Below are positions 24,699 to 36,650 of a stretch of 64,000 nt of DNA, piece after piece. The notes under the pieces were generated by a model. The model was not told the origin of the DNA and searched no databases. It was given only the letters and a program-made list of their open reading frames with translations. The stretch's first letter is position 1. Each line of letters opens with the position of its first letter. Made by a program: the position numbers and the translations under genes. This DNA comes from Roseospira navarrensis. Its GTDB lineage: Bacteria; Pseudomonadota; Alphaproteobacteria; Rhodospirillales; Rhodospirillaceae. The stretch is taken from the NCBI RefSeq assembly GCF_009601025.1, contig NZ_WIVE01000009.1:1-64000 (forward strand), given 5' to 3'.

Positions 24699-26024
24699 TC
24701 AGCGCGGCGCCGTCTCGCCTTTCGTGACGCCCGGCCCGTGCCGGTGCAGCAGATAGGCGGCGTGGCTGGTGTGCGGCACGGCGACGAACCCCTGCTTCAC
24801 CTCCATGTCCGGGGCGGGCGCGACCAGCAGCCGCCAGACGCCCATGAGCAGGATCAGGACGCCGGTTCCTCCGATGAAGGCGAACAGGCCGGTCGGCCCC
24901 AGCGATCCCATCAGCACGCTGGCGGCGAAGGGGCCGAACACCGAGCCGAATCCGTAGATCAGGATCAGGCCGCTGGCCACGGCGATCAGGTCGTTGCGCT
25001 CGATCTGGTCGTTGGCGTGGGCCACGCAGAGCGAGTACACGGGCATCAGGGTGCCCCCCAGCAGGAACGACAGCCCCAGCAGACTCCACAGCGGCGCTTC
25101 GGGCCCCATCACCGTCATCCCGGCCGACACGGCGACCGAGGCGGCCGCCGCGGCCAGGGCCACAAGGCGGCGGTCCACACGGTCCGACAGCCATCCGAAG
25201 GGCCATTGCAGCGCCAGCGCGCCCAGCAGCATGAGACCGATGAGGGCGGCAATGCCGGCCTCGCTCAGGCCGATGCGCTGGCCGAAGGTCGGGGCCATGC
25301 CGAAGAACGCGCTGGCGGCCAGTCCCGTCAGGCCGGACCCGAACAGGGCGAAGGGCGAAATCCGGTAGAGCTGGGACAGCTTGGGCCGGTCGGCCGTGAC
25401 GACGCCGGGAACGCCGGCCCGGCTGAGCGTGATCGGCACCAGCGACAGCGACAGGCACACCGAGACCAAGCAGAACAGCACGAACCCGCCGGGCGACGCC
25501 ATCAGCAGCATGGGTTGGCTGGCGGCCCAGCCCGCGTAGAAGACGATCATGTACATGGCCAGGATGTGGCCGCGCTGGTCCCGGCCGGTGGCGCCGTTGA
25601 GCCATGTCTCTATGACGATCAGCAGGCCGGCATAGCTGGCGCCGTGCAGCGCGCGCAGAACCATCCAGACGGGCGGCGAGACGACGATCACGAACACCAA
25701 CGACAGGGCCGATGCGATGGACGCCAGCGCGGCATAGGCGCGGATGTGGCCGACCGACTCGATCAGTCGGGGCGCGACCACCGTACCGATGGCGAACCCC
25801 GCGAAATACGCCGACATGATGAGGCCGATGGTGGTGTCGGACATGTTCTCCAGGCCGGCGCGCACGCCCACAAGGGTCGCCTGCAGCCCGTTGCCCGCGA
25901 GCAGCAGAGCCACCCCGGCCAGCAGCGCCCGGATCTGCCAGACGCGCAGGCCGCCCGGGTCCTCAGCCCGGGAGGTGTCAACGTGCGGTGTGTGCTCGGC
26001 GGTGGTGGATGCGGATGCGGTCAC
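24699..26024 (-). CDS. MFS transporter
   Basis: A 441-residue major facilitator with about twelve membrane helices. The first half contains the MFS loop signature region (APRLIESVGHIRAYAA) and the second the matching GWLSDRVDRRLVALAAA. It resembles the YcaD/UMF-like group of bacterial MFS proteins; substrate unknown. The GTG at 26024 is preferred because GAGG lies seven bases upstream and the longer reading starts with Arg/Cys-rich non-MFS sequence. A cytoplasmic N-terminal tail of about 35 residues precedes helix 1. An exact EcfG-type promoter lies about 70 bp upstream, suggesting stress induction. Confidence 0.82.
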   Translation of the reverse strand: MTASASTTAEHTPHVDTSRAEDPGGLRVWQIRALLAGVALLLAGNGLQATLVGVRAGLENMSDTTIGLIMSAYFAGFAIGTVVAPRLIESVGHIRAYAALASIASALSLVFVIVVSPPVWMVLRALHGASYAGLLIVIETWLNGATGRDQRGHILAMYMIVFYAGWAASQPMLLMASPGGFVLFCLVSVCLSLSLVPITLSRAGVPGVVTADRPKLSQLYRISPFALFGSGLTGLAASAFFGMAPTFGQRIGLSEAGIAALIGLMLLGALALQWPFGWLSDRVDRRLVALAAAAASVAVSAGMTVMGPEAPLWSLLGLSFLLGGTLMPVYSLCVAHANDQIERNDLIAVASGLILIYGFGSVFGPFAASVLMGSLGPTGLFAFIGGTGVLILLMGVWRLLVAPAPDMEVKQGFVAVPHTSHAAYLLHRHGPGVTKGETAPR

Positions 26025-26094
26025 GGGCGGGCCTCGGTGCAATGTGCAGACGGAGCCGGTCCCACAGGACAAGGGCCGGCGCGCGTGCGAGTGA

Positions 26095-26119
26095 AACGCG
26101 CTTCGACCGATCCGGTTCC
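26095..26119 (-). promoter_or_regulatory. EcfG-type promoter for the MFS gene
   Basis: On the minus strand GGAAC, 16 bases and CGTT match the alphaproteobacterial general stress response consensus exactly. It points at the MFS gene whose GTG lies at 26024. Confidence 0.55.
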
Positions 26120-26150
26120 CGCGCCGCGCGCCCATCCGCTGGCGCGCCCG

Positions 26151-26729
26151 TCACGCCAGCACCCATGCGGTGAACGCCGCCCAGGCCAGCACGGCGGCCG
26201 GAATGACGCCGAGCAGGCCCGCCGTCCAGCGGCCGCCCGGTCCCAGGATCAGCGCGCCCAGGGTCAGCAGCGCCGTGGCCACGGGGGTGACGCCGGCCAG
26301 CCGCCAGGCCGCCGCCGAGCCCTCCCAGACGGCCATGCCCAGCGGGTAGACCCCCAGGGCGACGACGAGCAGTCCGATCCCGAACGACAGGCGCGCCCGC
26401 GATCGCTGCGCCACCGGCTCGGGACCCCGCCCGGCGTGCCCCAGCAGCAGCGCGGCTTGACCAAGGCAGGCGGCCCCGTGGGCGGTCGCCAGGAAACTGA
26501 GGTGGGTTAACTCGGCCATGTAGAACACGCCGCCGACCCAGGCCCAGAAGGCGGTCAGGATCAGCGCGGGCAGGCGGGTGGTGCGCGGGGTGGGGCGCGC
26601 CAGCACGACCAGCAGCGCCGCGATCAGCAGAACGGCGGCGATCTGCGCCGGCCAGATGCTCTCGTGATAGCCGGCAAGAAACGCCTGCAGGACCTCGGCC
26701 GAATAGGGCAGGGTCACCGAAACGGCCAT
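26151..26729 (-). CDS. DUF6064 family integral membrane protein
   Basis: A 192-residue membrane protein with six probable helices (for example residues 25-43, 54-70, 78-96, 115-135, 140-158 and 168-190) and short loops. The opening YSAEVLQAFLAGYHESIWPAQIAA and the FWAWVGGVFYMAELTHLSF block are typical of DUF6064, a family with no known function. It follows the aldo/keto reductase gene by 3 bp on the same strand, so the two are one transcription unit. Confidence 0.75.
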   Translation of the reverse strand: MAVSVTLPYSAEVLQAFLAGYHESIWPAQIAAVLLIAALLVVLARPTPRTTRLPALILTAFWAWVGGVFYMAELTHLSFLATAHGAACLGQAALLLGHAGRGPEPVAQRSRARLSFGIGLLVVALGVYPLGMAVWEGSAAAWRLAGVTPVATALLTLGALILGPGGRWTAGLLGVIPAAVLAWAAFTAWVLA

Positions 26730-26732
26730 CGC

Positions 26733-27701
26733 CTACAGCGTCTCCACGTACTGCGCCATGCGCGCCCGTGTCTTTTCGTCGGGCAGGCGGCCGGTGGCGG
26801 CCGCCATGTTCTCGCGCAGGTGCGGCAACTGCGAGGTGGCCGGAATGGCGCAGGTCACCGCCGGGTGCGAGACGATGAACTTGAGAAAGAAATCGGCCCA
26901 GGTCACCGCGTCCGCCTGCTCCTCCGCCCAGGGCGGCAGGGGCTTGTCCTGGAACAGGCGGAACAGGCCCTTCTGTCGATAGGGCCGGTTGGCGATCACG
27001 GCCATGCCCCGGTCCCGCGCCAGGGGCAGGATTCGGTCCTCCACGGCGCGATCCAGGATGTTGTAGGTCACCTGGATGAAGTCCAGGTCCTGGGTTTCCA
27101 TGACACGGATCAGTTCGTCATGGCGCCGCCCATGCGAGGTGGTCACGCCGATGTAGCGCACCTGACCCTCCGCCTTCATCTCGCGCAGGGTCTCCAGGTG
27201 GCCTTCCCAGTTCTTCAGGTTGTGGACCTGCATCAGGTCGAACCCGTCCACGCCCCACAGGCGGCGCTGTTCGCCGATCTGCTCCGGACCGCCGCTGGTC
27301 CACGAGGTCCAGACCTTGCTGGCGGAGAACAGGCCGTCAGTGGTCTCCAACCGAGACAACCCGTAGCCCAGCACCTCGGCGGACGAGCCGTACATGGGCG
27401 AACAGTCGATCATGCGGCCGCCGCGCCGGAAGAACTCGCGCAGGATGCCGGTGCGGTGATCGCGAAGGGCCTGGTCATCGCCCACGTTGAAGGTGATCCA
27501 GGTGCCCATGCCGACCACGGGCACGGCTTCTCCGGTGGACGGGATGGTCTTGGTCAGGACATCGCCGAAGTCGGTCGGCCGCACGGGGCGGGCGAGGGCA
27601 TCCATGGAGCGTCCGGCCCAGGCCAGCGCCGAGGCGCCGGCCAGTCCGGCCAGGAAGGCCCTGCGATCGGGGCGGCTGTCATCTCGTGGCGGAGGGGGCA
27701 T
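26733..27701 (-). CDS. Aldo/keto reductase with a twin-arginine signal
   Basis: A 322-residue aldo/keto reductase fold protein. The N-terminus RPDRRAFLAGLAGASALAWA has the twin-arginine motif and hydrophobic stretch of a Tat signal. The barrel features are present: GMGTWITFN, RRGGRMIDCSPMYGSSAE with Asp and Tyr of the catalytic set, SKVWTSW with the lysine, and LMQVHNLKNW with the histidine. Start ATG 27701 has GGGAG eight bases upstream. Export of a normally NAD(P)H-dependent reductase is odd, so its cofactor or cargo state (folded with cofactor before Tat export) is uncertain. Co-transcribed with the DUF6064 gene. Confidence 0.8.
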   Translation of the reverse strand: MPPPPRDDSRPDRRAFLAGLAGASALAWAGRSMDALARPVRPTDFGDVLTKTIPSTGEAVPVVGMGTWITFNVGDDQALRDHRTGILREFFRRGGRMIDCSPMYGSSAEVLGYGLSRLETTDGLFSASKVWTSWTSGGPEQIGEQRRLWGVDGFDLMQVHNLKNWEGHLETLREMKAEGQVRYIGVTTSHGRRHDELIRVMETQDLDFIQVTYNILDRAVEDRILPLARDRGMAVIANRPYRQKGLFRLFQDKPLPPWAEEQADAVTWADFFLKFIVSHPAVTCAIPATSQLPHLRENMAAATGRLPDEKTRARMAQYVETL

Positions 27702-28806
27702 GATCCAAACTCCCGGGGTTTCTTGCATACCCGGCAGGTTGGGGCCGGCCCGGGCCGAGTCAACGGGGCGCCAAGCCGTGCGGCGCGCGCAAGACCATCA
27801 AGGCCGGGATGACACGCCTGCTCGGGCTGGGCGATGCTAGGGCGAACCCGCCGGCCAAACTGACGAGCCCCCATGTCCCCCGCGCCCCGCACCATCGCCG
27901 TGTCCCTCAACCCCGCCGTGGATCGGTCGCTGACCGTGCCCGGCTTCGCCGTCGATCGCGTCAACCGGATCGCCGCCAGCCGGACCGATCCCGGCGGCAA
28001 GGGGGTCAACGTGGCCTGTTTCCTGGCCCATCTGGGGCAGTCCGTCGCGCTGGCCGGTCTGCTGGGACGGGAGACCGCCGCGCTGTTCACACGCCAGTTC
28101 GCGGCGATGGGGGTCACCGACATCACCGTGCCGGTTGCCGGGGCCACGCGGACCAACCTGAAGATCCTCGATCCGGACGCGGGCACCGTGACCGACCTGA
28201 ACGGACCGGGCCCGGCCGTGACGGCGGCGGATGTCACGGCGGTGCGTCGGGCGCTGGAGCACGCGAGCGCGGGCGGCCTGGACTGGCTGGTGCTGTCGGG
28301 CAGCCTGCCCGACGGCCTGCCGCCCGACACCTATGCGGACCTGATCGCCTGGGGCCGCGCGCGGGGGGCCCGCGTGGTGCTGGACACCAGCGGGGCCGCG
28401 CTGGCCGAGGGCATCGGCGCCGGCCCGGATATCCTCAAGCCCAACCGGGCCGAGCTGGAAGCCCTGATGGGGCACGCGCTGCCGGACATGACCGCCGTGG
28501 TCGCGTCGGCAGGCCGGCTGGTGGCCGGCGGGGTGGGGCTGGTGGTCGTCTCGCTCGGCCCTGGGGGTGCCGTGGTTCGGGATCGGGACGGCGCCTGGCT
28601 CGCCGTGCCGCCGGCCGTGCCGGTCGCGAGCACCGTCGGGGCGGGCGATGCCCTGGTGGCGGGCCTGATCCACGCCACCGCGCAGGGCCTGCCCGTGCCC
28701 GAGGCCGCCCGGGTGGCGGTCGGGGTCTCGGCCGCCGCCTTGGGCGAGATCGGCCCGCGCCTGCCTGCCCTGGATCACATCGAGGCCCTGGCCGCGCGGG
28801 TCACCG

Positions 28807-29444
<638 letters not shown>

Positions 29445-29448
<4 letters not shown>

Positions 29449-30158
29449 GAGCGGAACAGCCTCGTGTACTGGGTTTCGTGGGCCATGCTGGTCCAGTCCA
29501 CCATGGGCGCGGCGCTGCCCCGGTCGGACCAGGGACGGACGAGCGCGGCCTCGGTGGCCTGGATGAACACCGGAACGAGCGCGGCCTGGGCCTGCTGACC
29601 GGCGGTCTGTCCCAGCGGGATCAGGCGCACACCGGCGGAGATCAGGTTCGCCCCCAGCGCATGCAGATAGCCGGCCAGCACGGGGCGCAGCGGCAGGCCG
29701 TGGCAGGCCGCCGCCAGCCCGACCGCGACCGGATAGGCGACATCGAGACCCGCATCCGTCAGCACGGCCCGGGCCTTTGCGATGCCCTCGGCCGGCCAGC
29801 CGTCTGTGATGGCGCGCAGGAACGCCGCGCCCTGGGCGGAGGCTTCCAGCGCCATCTCGGCCGTGGCGCGCTGGGCGGCGGCCTCCTCCGCACTCTCCCG
29901 GAGCGCGGCCCAGTCGCGGGCCGCGACCGCCCGGTGACTCTCCCGCAGGCAGTCGGCATCCAGCCGCCCGGATCCCTGTGCGACGATCCAGCCCACCCAG
30001 TCCATCAGGCTGTCCCGGTCGTGGACCAGACCGGCCTCGACGGCGGCTTCAAGGCCGTGGCTCCAGGTGAAGGCCCCGACGGGAAAGGCCGGCGACAGCC
30101 ACGCCAGCAGGCGATGCAGCGCCGGGTCCGCGAGGGGCATGTCGGTGGGCTCAGTCAT
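29445..30158 (-). CDS. ureF: Urease accessory protein UreF
   Basis: Scaffold of the UreDFG activation complex. The 237-residue protein shows the family pattern [21 protein letters not shown] near the N-terminus, then an all-helical body and [20 protein letters not shown] toward the end. The ATG at 30158 overlaps the ureE stop by eight bases and gives the usual length; an earlier in-frame start would read through the His-tail coding of ureE in another frame. Confidence 0.93.
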
Positions 30159-30663
30159 GGTGGTGACCATGCCCGTGACTGTGCCCATGCCCATGCCCAT
30201 GCCCCCCGCCATAGGCGCCGCCTTCCGGTGAGAACGGCGCCTCGTGCCGGGTCAGGATGCCGCCCAGCCCGCGCGCCATGTCGGCGATGACATGATCGTC
30301 GGCGATGCGCAGGGTCAGGCCGTCCGTCAGCACCTCGACCGGCAGATGCCGGTTGCCCAGGTGCCACGCCATGCGGGCGGCGTGGCGGGTGTCGGAACAG
30401 GCGATGTCGAGCACCGGCTCCGCCCGCGCCACGACCCGAATGAACCCGCCGTCCCCCAGATCCAGGCCGTCGCCGTCGCGCATGGCCACCGCCGCCGGCA
30501 GATCGAGCAGGAAGGGGGTCCCCGCGTCGTCGATCAGACGCACGCGGCGCCGGTGCCGCTCGGCACAGGCGAGGGTGACGGTCCCGCCGGTTCGGGCCTC
30601 GGGCCAGGTGCCGGCGGGATGGTGGCGGACGGCGCGGCGGTCCGGGGCGGCACTCACGGTCAT
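30151..30663 (-). CDS. ureE: Urease accessory nickel chaperone UreE
   Basis: Nickel-binding metallochaperone for urease. The 170-residue protein has the UreE N-terminal beta domain and the C-terminal ferredoxin-like domain (ARMAWHLGNRHLPVEV with the conserved His), and ends in a His-rich tail ([16 protein letters not shown]) for nickel storage. Start GTG/ATG at 30663 lies 6 bp after the ureC stop. Such long His tails are seen in Klebsiella-type UreE. Confidence 0.94.
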   Translation of the reverse strand: MTVSAAPDRRAVRHHPAGTWPEARTGGTVTLACAERHRRRVRLIDDAGTPFLLDLPAAVAMRDGDGLDLGDGGFIRVVARAEPVLDIACSDTRHAARMAWHLGNRHLPVEVLTDGLTLRIADDHVIADMARGLGGILTRHEAPFSPEGGAYGGGHGHGHGHSHGHGHHHD

Positions 30664-30669
30664 CGCCTC

Positions 30670-32379
<1,710 letters not shown>

Positions 32380-32422
32380 GGCTCTACCCCTCCAGCGGCC
32401 CCTGGACCGCGCCTGTGAACCC

Positions 32423-32695
32423 TTAGACGGTGCGGCTGCCGACATAGGCCACCAGCGTGACCTCGCGGCTCTGGCCCGGCTCGAAGCGGACGGCCGAGCC
32501 CGCCGGCACGTCCAGCCGGAAGCCGCGCGCGGCCTCGCGGTCGAAGGACAGGGCGGCGTTGGTCTCGGCGAAGTGATAGTGGCTGCCCACCTGCACCGGC
32601 CGGTCGCCGGTGTTGGCGACGGACAGGGTGCGGGTCTCGCGCCCGTCGTTCAGGGTCAGCACGCCGACGGCGGGAAAAAGCTCTCCGGGGATCAT
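32423..32695 (-). CDS. ureB: Urease subunit beta UreB
   Basis: Structural subunit of urease. The 90-residue protein begins [20 protein letters not shown] and contains the conserved [19 protein letters not shown] segment, ending [12 protein letters not shown]. It is a separate polypeptide, as usual in bacteria other than Helicobacter, and slightly shorter than the common 100-110 residues at its C-terminus. Placed between ureA and ureC. Confidence 0.96.
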   Translation of the reverse strand: MIPGELFPAVGVLTLNDGRETRTLSVANTGDRPVQVGSHYHFAETNAALSFDREAARGFRLDVPAGSAVRFEPGQSREVTLVAYVGSRTV

Positions 32696-32708
32696 GGCCG
32701 GTCCCTCT

Positions 32709-33011
32709 CTAACGAATGGGCTGATGCACGGTCACCAGCTTGGTGCCGTCGGGGAAGGTCGCCTCGACCTGGATTTCGGGGATCATCTCGGGGATGCCCT
32801 CCATGACCTGATCGCGGGTCAGCACCTGACCGCCCGCGCGCATCAGGTCGGCGACCGAGCGGCCATCGCGCGCGCCCTCGACCACGGTGTCCGTGATGAG
32901 GGCGACGGCCTCCGGATGGTTGAGGCGCACGCCGCGATCCAGGCGCCGGCGGGCGACCTGCGCGGCCATGGCGACAAGCAGTTTGTCCTTTTCCCGGGGC
33001 GTGAGGTTCAT
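32709..33011 (-). CDS. ureA: Urease subunit gamma UreA
   Basis: Structural subunit of urease, 100 residues, matching the family throughout: [20 protein letters not shown] at the start, [12 protein letters not shown], and [20 protein letters not shown] near the end. The ATG at 33011 is unambiguous from the family start; longer upstream reading is antisense-like. Stop lies 13 bp before ureB. Confidence 0.97.
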   Translation of the reverse strand: MNLTPREKDKLLVAMAAQVARRRLDRGVRLNHPEAVALITDTVVEGARDGRSVADLMRAGGQVLTRDQVMEGIPEMIPEIQVEATFPDGTKLVTVHQPIR

Positions 33012-33037
33012 GGGTCGGAAGCCCCCCTGTTCGCTGT

Positions 33038-33904
33038 TCAGATGGACCAGAGTCGCGGCAGGGATGCCGCATGGCCGCCGCCGGCCTGCCGCAGCAGGGT
33101 CCAGACGTCGGCGAACGCGCCCAGCGCCGCCACGGTGGCGGGTGCCAGGATACGACAGATCATCAGGCCGTTGACCGTCGTGCAGCCGGCCCGGACCCGG
33201 TCGTGAGTCTCCAGGCGGGTGCGGACGGCGTCGGTCAAGGCGGCCTCCTGGCCCGGCAGGCGCGCGATCAGCGTGGCCAGGGCCTCGGCCCCCGCGAACC
33301 CGGCCGGGGCCTGGCCCGCGCGGGCAAGATCGCCCTCCAGGTGCAGGGCATCGGCCCAGACAAGCCGACCGCTGATGCGCACCGCCCAGGTGTCGCGGAT
33401 CAGACCGCGCGTGAGGGTCTCGCCGTGGGCACGCCGCCCGAGGACCACGATCTCGCCCGCCAGCACATGCGCCGTGGGGTCCAGGTTCAGCACCGTCTCG
33501 CGCCGCAGCCGGGCGCGGTCGAAGACGATGGTTTCGCGCGGCAGCCACTCCAGCCAGCTTTCGGCCCCGGCGGTGAGGGAGACCGACACCTCAGCCGCGT
33601 CGCCCGTGCCGGAGCGGTAGACCTTCTCCGCCGCCTGGGCCATGACCATCGCCCGCGCGCCTTCGACCACCGTCACCGAAACCGACAGCCGGTCGCCCGC
33701 CACCAGCCCGCCGCCGGTGTTGGCGACGCAGGCGGTCAGGGGCTCGCCGGGCACGGGATGCGGGAACAGGGCGCGCAGAGGCGCCGCCTGGTCCAGATCG
33801 ACCAGTCGGGTCACCGGGCCGTCGCCGCGCAGCACGAGGCCAAGGCGGCCCACGGCCGTCTGACGGCGGATCGCCGCATCCGTGCGGGCGCCGTCGGGGC
33901 TCAC
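33038..33904 (-). CDS. ureD: Urease accessory protein UreD
   Basis: Part of the UreDFG complex that opens the apo-urease for nickel insertion. The 288-residue protein contains [27 protein letters not shown] in pieces typical of UreD, followed by [19 protein letters not shown]. It begins with GTG at 33904 and is the first gene of the operon ureD-A-B-C-E-F-G. I see no clear NtrC or sigma-54 site in the 207 bp shared with the divergent lyase gene. Confidence 0.93.
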   Translation of the reverse strand: MSPDGARTDAAIRRQTAVGRLGLVLRGDGPVTRLVDLDQAAPLRALFPHPVPGEPLTACVANTGGGLVAGDRLSVSVTVVEGARAMVMAQAAEKVYRSGTGDAAEVSVSLTAGAESWLEWLPRETIVFDRARLRRETVLNLDPTAHVLAGEIVVLGRRAHGETLTRGLIRDTWAVRISGRLVWADALHLEGDLARAGQAPAGFAGAEALATLIARLPGQEAALTDAVRTRLETHDRVRAGCTTVNGLMICRILAPATVAALGAFADVWTLLRQAGGGHAASLPRLWSI

Positions 33905-34111
33905 GCCACCGTCTCCCCAACTCGCAGTGTCATGCCGCCTTGCCCCCCTTGCGGGTCGTGTCCCGTCTTGCGGTCATCCGTTACGATACGCATGGTTCGG
34001 GGTCTGTGCCATGGGCTTGGTCGTCACGGCCCTGGCCCGGCGCGCCGACCGTTTCCACGCCCGCGCCCGTTCCCGGTAATCATGACGTCCATTGATCGAG
34101 AGAGTTCGCCC

Positions 34112-35347
34112 GTGACCGCTGTCCCGTCCCGCCTTCTCACCGCCCATCCCGTCGCTCATGTCGCCAACCCCCGCGCTGAAGGGGGGCGCCCCATCGGCCC
34201 GCGCGAACGCGCGGTGCTGAGCCCGGAGGGGTTCGCCGCCGCGCGCGACGAGATCCGCGTCTGGCCCGGTTACGCCGAAACGCCCCTGCGCCGCCTGGAC
34301 GGGCTGGCCGCCGCCGCCGGTCTGGGCGCGCTGGTCGTCAAGGACGAGGCCCCGCGCTTCGGCCTGGGCAGCTTCAAGGCGCTCGGCGGGGCCTATGCGG
34401 TGCTGCGGGTGCTGCGCCGCCTTCTGGCCGACCGGGGCGTGACGGAGCCGGTGACGGTGGCCGATCTGATCGCCGGCCGCTGGCGGGAGGATGTGGCCGA
34501 GTTGACCGTCTGTTGCGCCACCGACGGCAACCACGGTCGCTCCGTGGCGTGGGGCGCGGGGCGCTACGGCTGCCGCTGCGTGATCTATGTGCACGCCACC
34601 GTCAGCCGGGCGCGGTGCGAGGCCATCGCCCGGTTCGGGGCCGAGGTCCGGCGCGTGCCGGGCACCTACGACGACTCGGTGCGCAAGGCGGCCGACGACG
34701 CCGCCGCCAACGGCTGGGTGGTGGTCTCCGACACCTCGTATCCGGGCTATATGGAGATCCCCCGCGACGTCATGCAGGGCTATACGGTGATGGTGGACGA
34801 GGCCATTCGGCAGATGGACGCGCCGCCCACGCATGTGTTCGTCCAGGGCGGCGTGGGCGGTCTGGCCGCCGCCGTGGCTGCGCAGACCTGGGAGGTCTGG
34901 GGTGCAGAGCGGCCGCGCATCATCACCGTGGAGCCGGACCGGGCGGCTTGCCTGTTCGAAAGCGTGCGGGTCGGCTATCCCAAGGCCGTCCACGGCGACC
35001 TGGACACCCTGATGGCCGGGCTGGCCTGCGGCGAGGTCTCGCTGCTGGCCTGGGAGGTGCTGGAGGCCGGCCTCCATGATGCCCTGACCGTGCCGGACGC
35101 CGCCGCCGTGGAGGTCATGCAACTGCTGGCCGCCGGTCGCCACGATCCCGCGTTCGTGGCCGGCGAGAGCGCCACGGCCGGGCTGGCGGGATGCCTGCTG
35201 GCGATGGCCGACCCGGCGCTGAAGGCCGCGCTCGGCCTGGACGCCACCAGCCGCGTGCTGGCGTTCTCCACCGAGGGCGCCACCGACCCCGCGCTCTATG
35301 CCGAACTGGTCGGCCGCCCCGCCGAGACGGTGGAGGCGATGCCATGA
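34112..35347 (+). CDS. dpaL: Diaminopropionate ammonia-lyase
   Basis: PLP enzyme that converts 2,3-diaminopropionate to pyruvate and two ammonia. The 411-residue protein shows WPGYAETPLRRLDGLA, the PLP lysine in GLGSFKALGGAYA (Lys89), TDGNHGRSVAWGA and the QGGVGGLAAAVAA phosphate-binding loop; the MAGLACGE block and length fit the YgeX group well and distinguish it from threonine dehydratases. The GTG at 34112 follows GAGAG at good spacing; ATG 34082 is an alternative. Its stop overlaps the start of the following amidohydrolase. Confidence 0.88.
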   Translation: MTAVPSRLLTAHPVAHVANPRAEGGRPIGPRERAVLSPEGFAAARDEIRVWPGYAETPLRRLDGLAAAAGLGALVVKDEAPRFGLGSFKALGGAYAVLRVLRRLLADRGVTEPVTVADLIAGRWREDVAELTVCCATDGNHGRSVAWGAGRYGCRCVIYVHATVSRARCEAIARFGAEVRRVPGTYDDSVRKAADDAAANGWVVVSDTSYPGYMEIPRDVMQGYTVMVDEAIRQMDAPPTHVFVQGGVGGLAAAVAAQTWEVWGAERPRIITVEPDRAACLFESVRVGYPKAVHGDLDTLMAGLACGEVSLLAWEVLEAGLHDALTVPDAAAVEVMQLLAAGRHDPAFVAGESATAGLAGCLLAMADPALKAALGLDATSRVLAFSTEGATDPALYAELVGRPAETVEAMP

Positions 35348-36612
35348 CGACGACCCGGCGGACTCATCAGGCGGTCCGGCTGGACTGGCCCCGCCTGCGC
35401 GCCCGCCTGGACGCGTTGGGGCGGGTGGGGGCATTGGACGGCGGCGGTGTCTGCCGCCTCGCCCTGACGCCCGAGGACAAGGCGGGCCGCGATCTCGTCG
35501 TGGGCTGGATGCGAGACCTTGGCCTGCATGTGACCATCGACGCCATCGGCAACATCATCGGCCTGCGGCCGGGCCTGGAGGACGGTGCGCCGGTCATGGC
35601 CGGGTCGCACATCGACACCGTGCGCACGGGCGGGCTGTACGACGGCAACCTGGGTGTGCTGGCGGGGCTGGAGGTGGTCGCCGCCCTCAACGACGCCGGC
35701 GTGACCACCCGCCGGCCGCTGGCCGTGGGCGTGTTCACCAACGAGGAGGGGGCGCGATTCGCGCCGGACATGATGGGCAGCCTGGTTTATGTGGGCGGCC
35801 TGCCGCTGGCCGAGGCCCTGGCGGTCGAGGGCATCGACGGCCGGACGGTGGGCGATGCCCTTTCGGCCATCGGCTATGCCGGGCCGGCGCCCGTCGGCAC
35901 GCCGGCGGTCCATGCCTTCGTGGAACTGCACATCGAGCAGGGGCCGGTTCTGGAGGAACAGGGCATCGCCATCGGCGCCGTGGAGGGAGTGCAGGGCATT
36001 TCGTGGACCGACGTGATCGTCGAGGGGACATCCAACCACGCCGGCACCACGCCCATGCGTCTGCGCCGGGATGCGGGATATGTGGCCACGGCGGCCGCGG
36101 TGGTCGTGCGCGATCTGGCTGCCCGCATGGGCGGCGATCAGGTGGCCACGGTGGGGGCGCTGGAGTTGACGCCGAACCTCATCAACGTGGTGCCCGGCCG
36201 GGCGCGCTTCACGCTCGACCTGCGCAACACCGACGAGGCGCGGCTTCAGGCGGCCGAGCAGGTCGCCTTCGCCGAAATCGACCGTCTGGCCGCCGCCGAG
36301 GGCTGCACCGTCACCCGCCGCACCCTGGCCCGGTTCGAGCCGGTGACCTTCGATCTCGCCATGGTGGACCGGGTGGAGGCCGCCGCCCGGGCGCGCGGGC
36401 TGTCCGTGCGGCGGATGCCCTCGGGGGCTGGTCATGACGCCCAGATGATGGCGCGGGTCTGCCCGACCGGCATGATCTTCGTGCCCTCCGCCGGGGGCAT
36501 CAGCCACAACGTCACCGAACACACCGACGACGCCCACCTGGAGGCCGGGGCGTCCGTGCTGCTCGACCTGCTGGTGGATCTCGCCGAGCCCGTCGATCCC
36601 GCCCCCGGATGA
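35344..36612 (+). CDS. M20-family Zn-dependent amidohydrolase (allantoate amidohydrolase / N-carbamoyl amino acid hydrolase type)
   Basis: Hydrolyses an amide or carbamoyl bond with a two-metal centre. The 422-residue protein carries the metal ligands of the family: GSHIDTV (His89), GLYDGNLGVLAG (Asp100), FTNEEGARF (Glu134/135), and the VELHIEQGPVLEE block that marks the allantoate/beta-ureidopropionase/carbamoylase subgroup. It is translationally coupled to dpaL (ATGA). Candidate substrates are allantoate, N-carbamoyl amino acids or a carbamoylated diaminopropionate; the urease operon transcribed divergently would use urea or ammonia-related products. Substrate unresolved. Confidence 0.82.
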   Translation: MTTTRRTHQAVRLDWPRLRARLDALGRVGALDGGGVCRLALTPEDKAGRDLVVGWMRDLGLHVTIDAIGNIIGLRPGLEDGAPVMAGSHIDTVRTGGLYDGNLGVLAGLEVVAALNDAGVTTRRPLAVGVFTNEEGARFAPDMMGSLVYVGGLPLAEALAVEGIDGRTVGDALSAIGYAGPAPVGTPAVHAFVELHIEQGPVLEEQGIAIGAVEGVQGISWTDVIVEGTSNHAGTTPMRLRRDAGYVATAAAVVVRDLAARMGGDQVATVGALELTPNLINVVPGRARFTLDLRNTDEARLQAAEQVAFAEIDRLAAAEGCTVTRRTLARFEPVTFDLAMVDRVEAAARARGLSVRRMPSGAGHDAQMMARVCPTGMIFVPSAGGISHNVTEHTDDAHLEAGASVLLDLLVDLAEPVDPAPG

Positions 36613-36650
36613 TCCGTGGGCGCTTGGCGGCCGAACGCGGCGGAGAGATC

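Noticed and set aside
24738-26510. A 590-residue plus-strand frame opposite the MFS gene
   Set aside because: Glutamine/histidine/arginine-rich without hydrophobic pattern; it is the complement of a clear membrane transporter.
33905-34111. Sigma-54/NtrC control region for the urease operon
   Set aside because: No TGGC-N9-TTGC type element in either orientation could be found.
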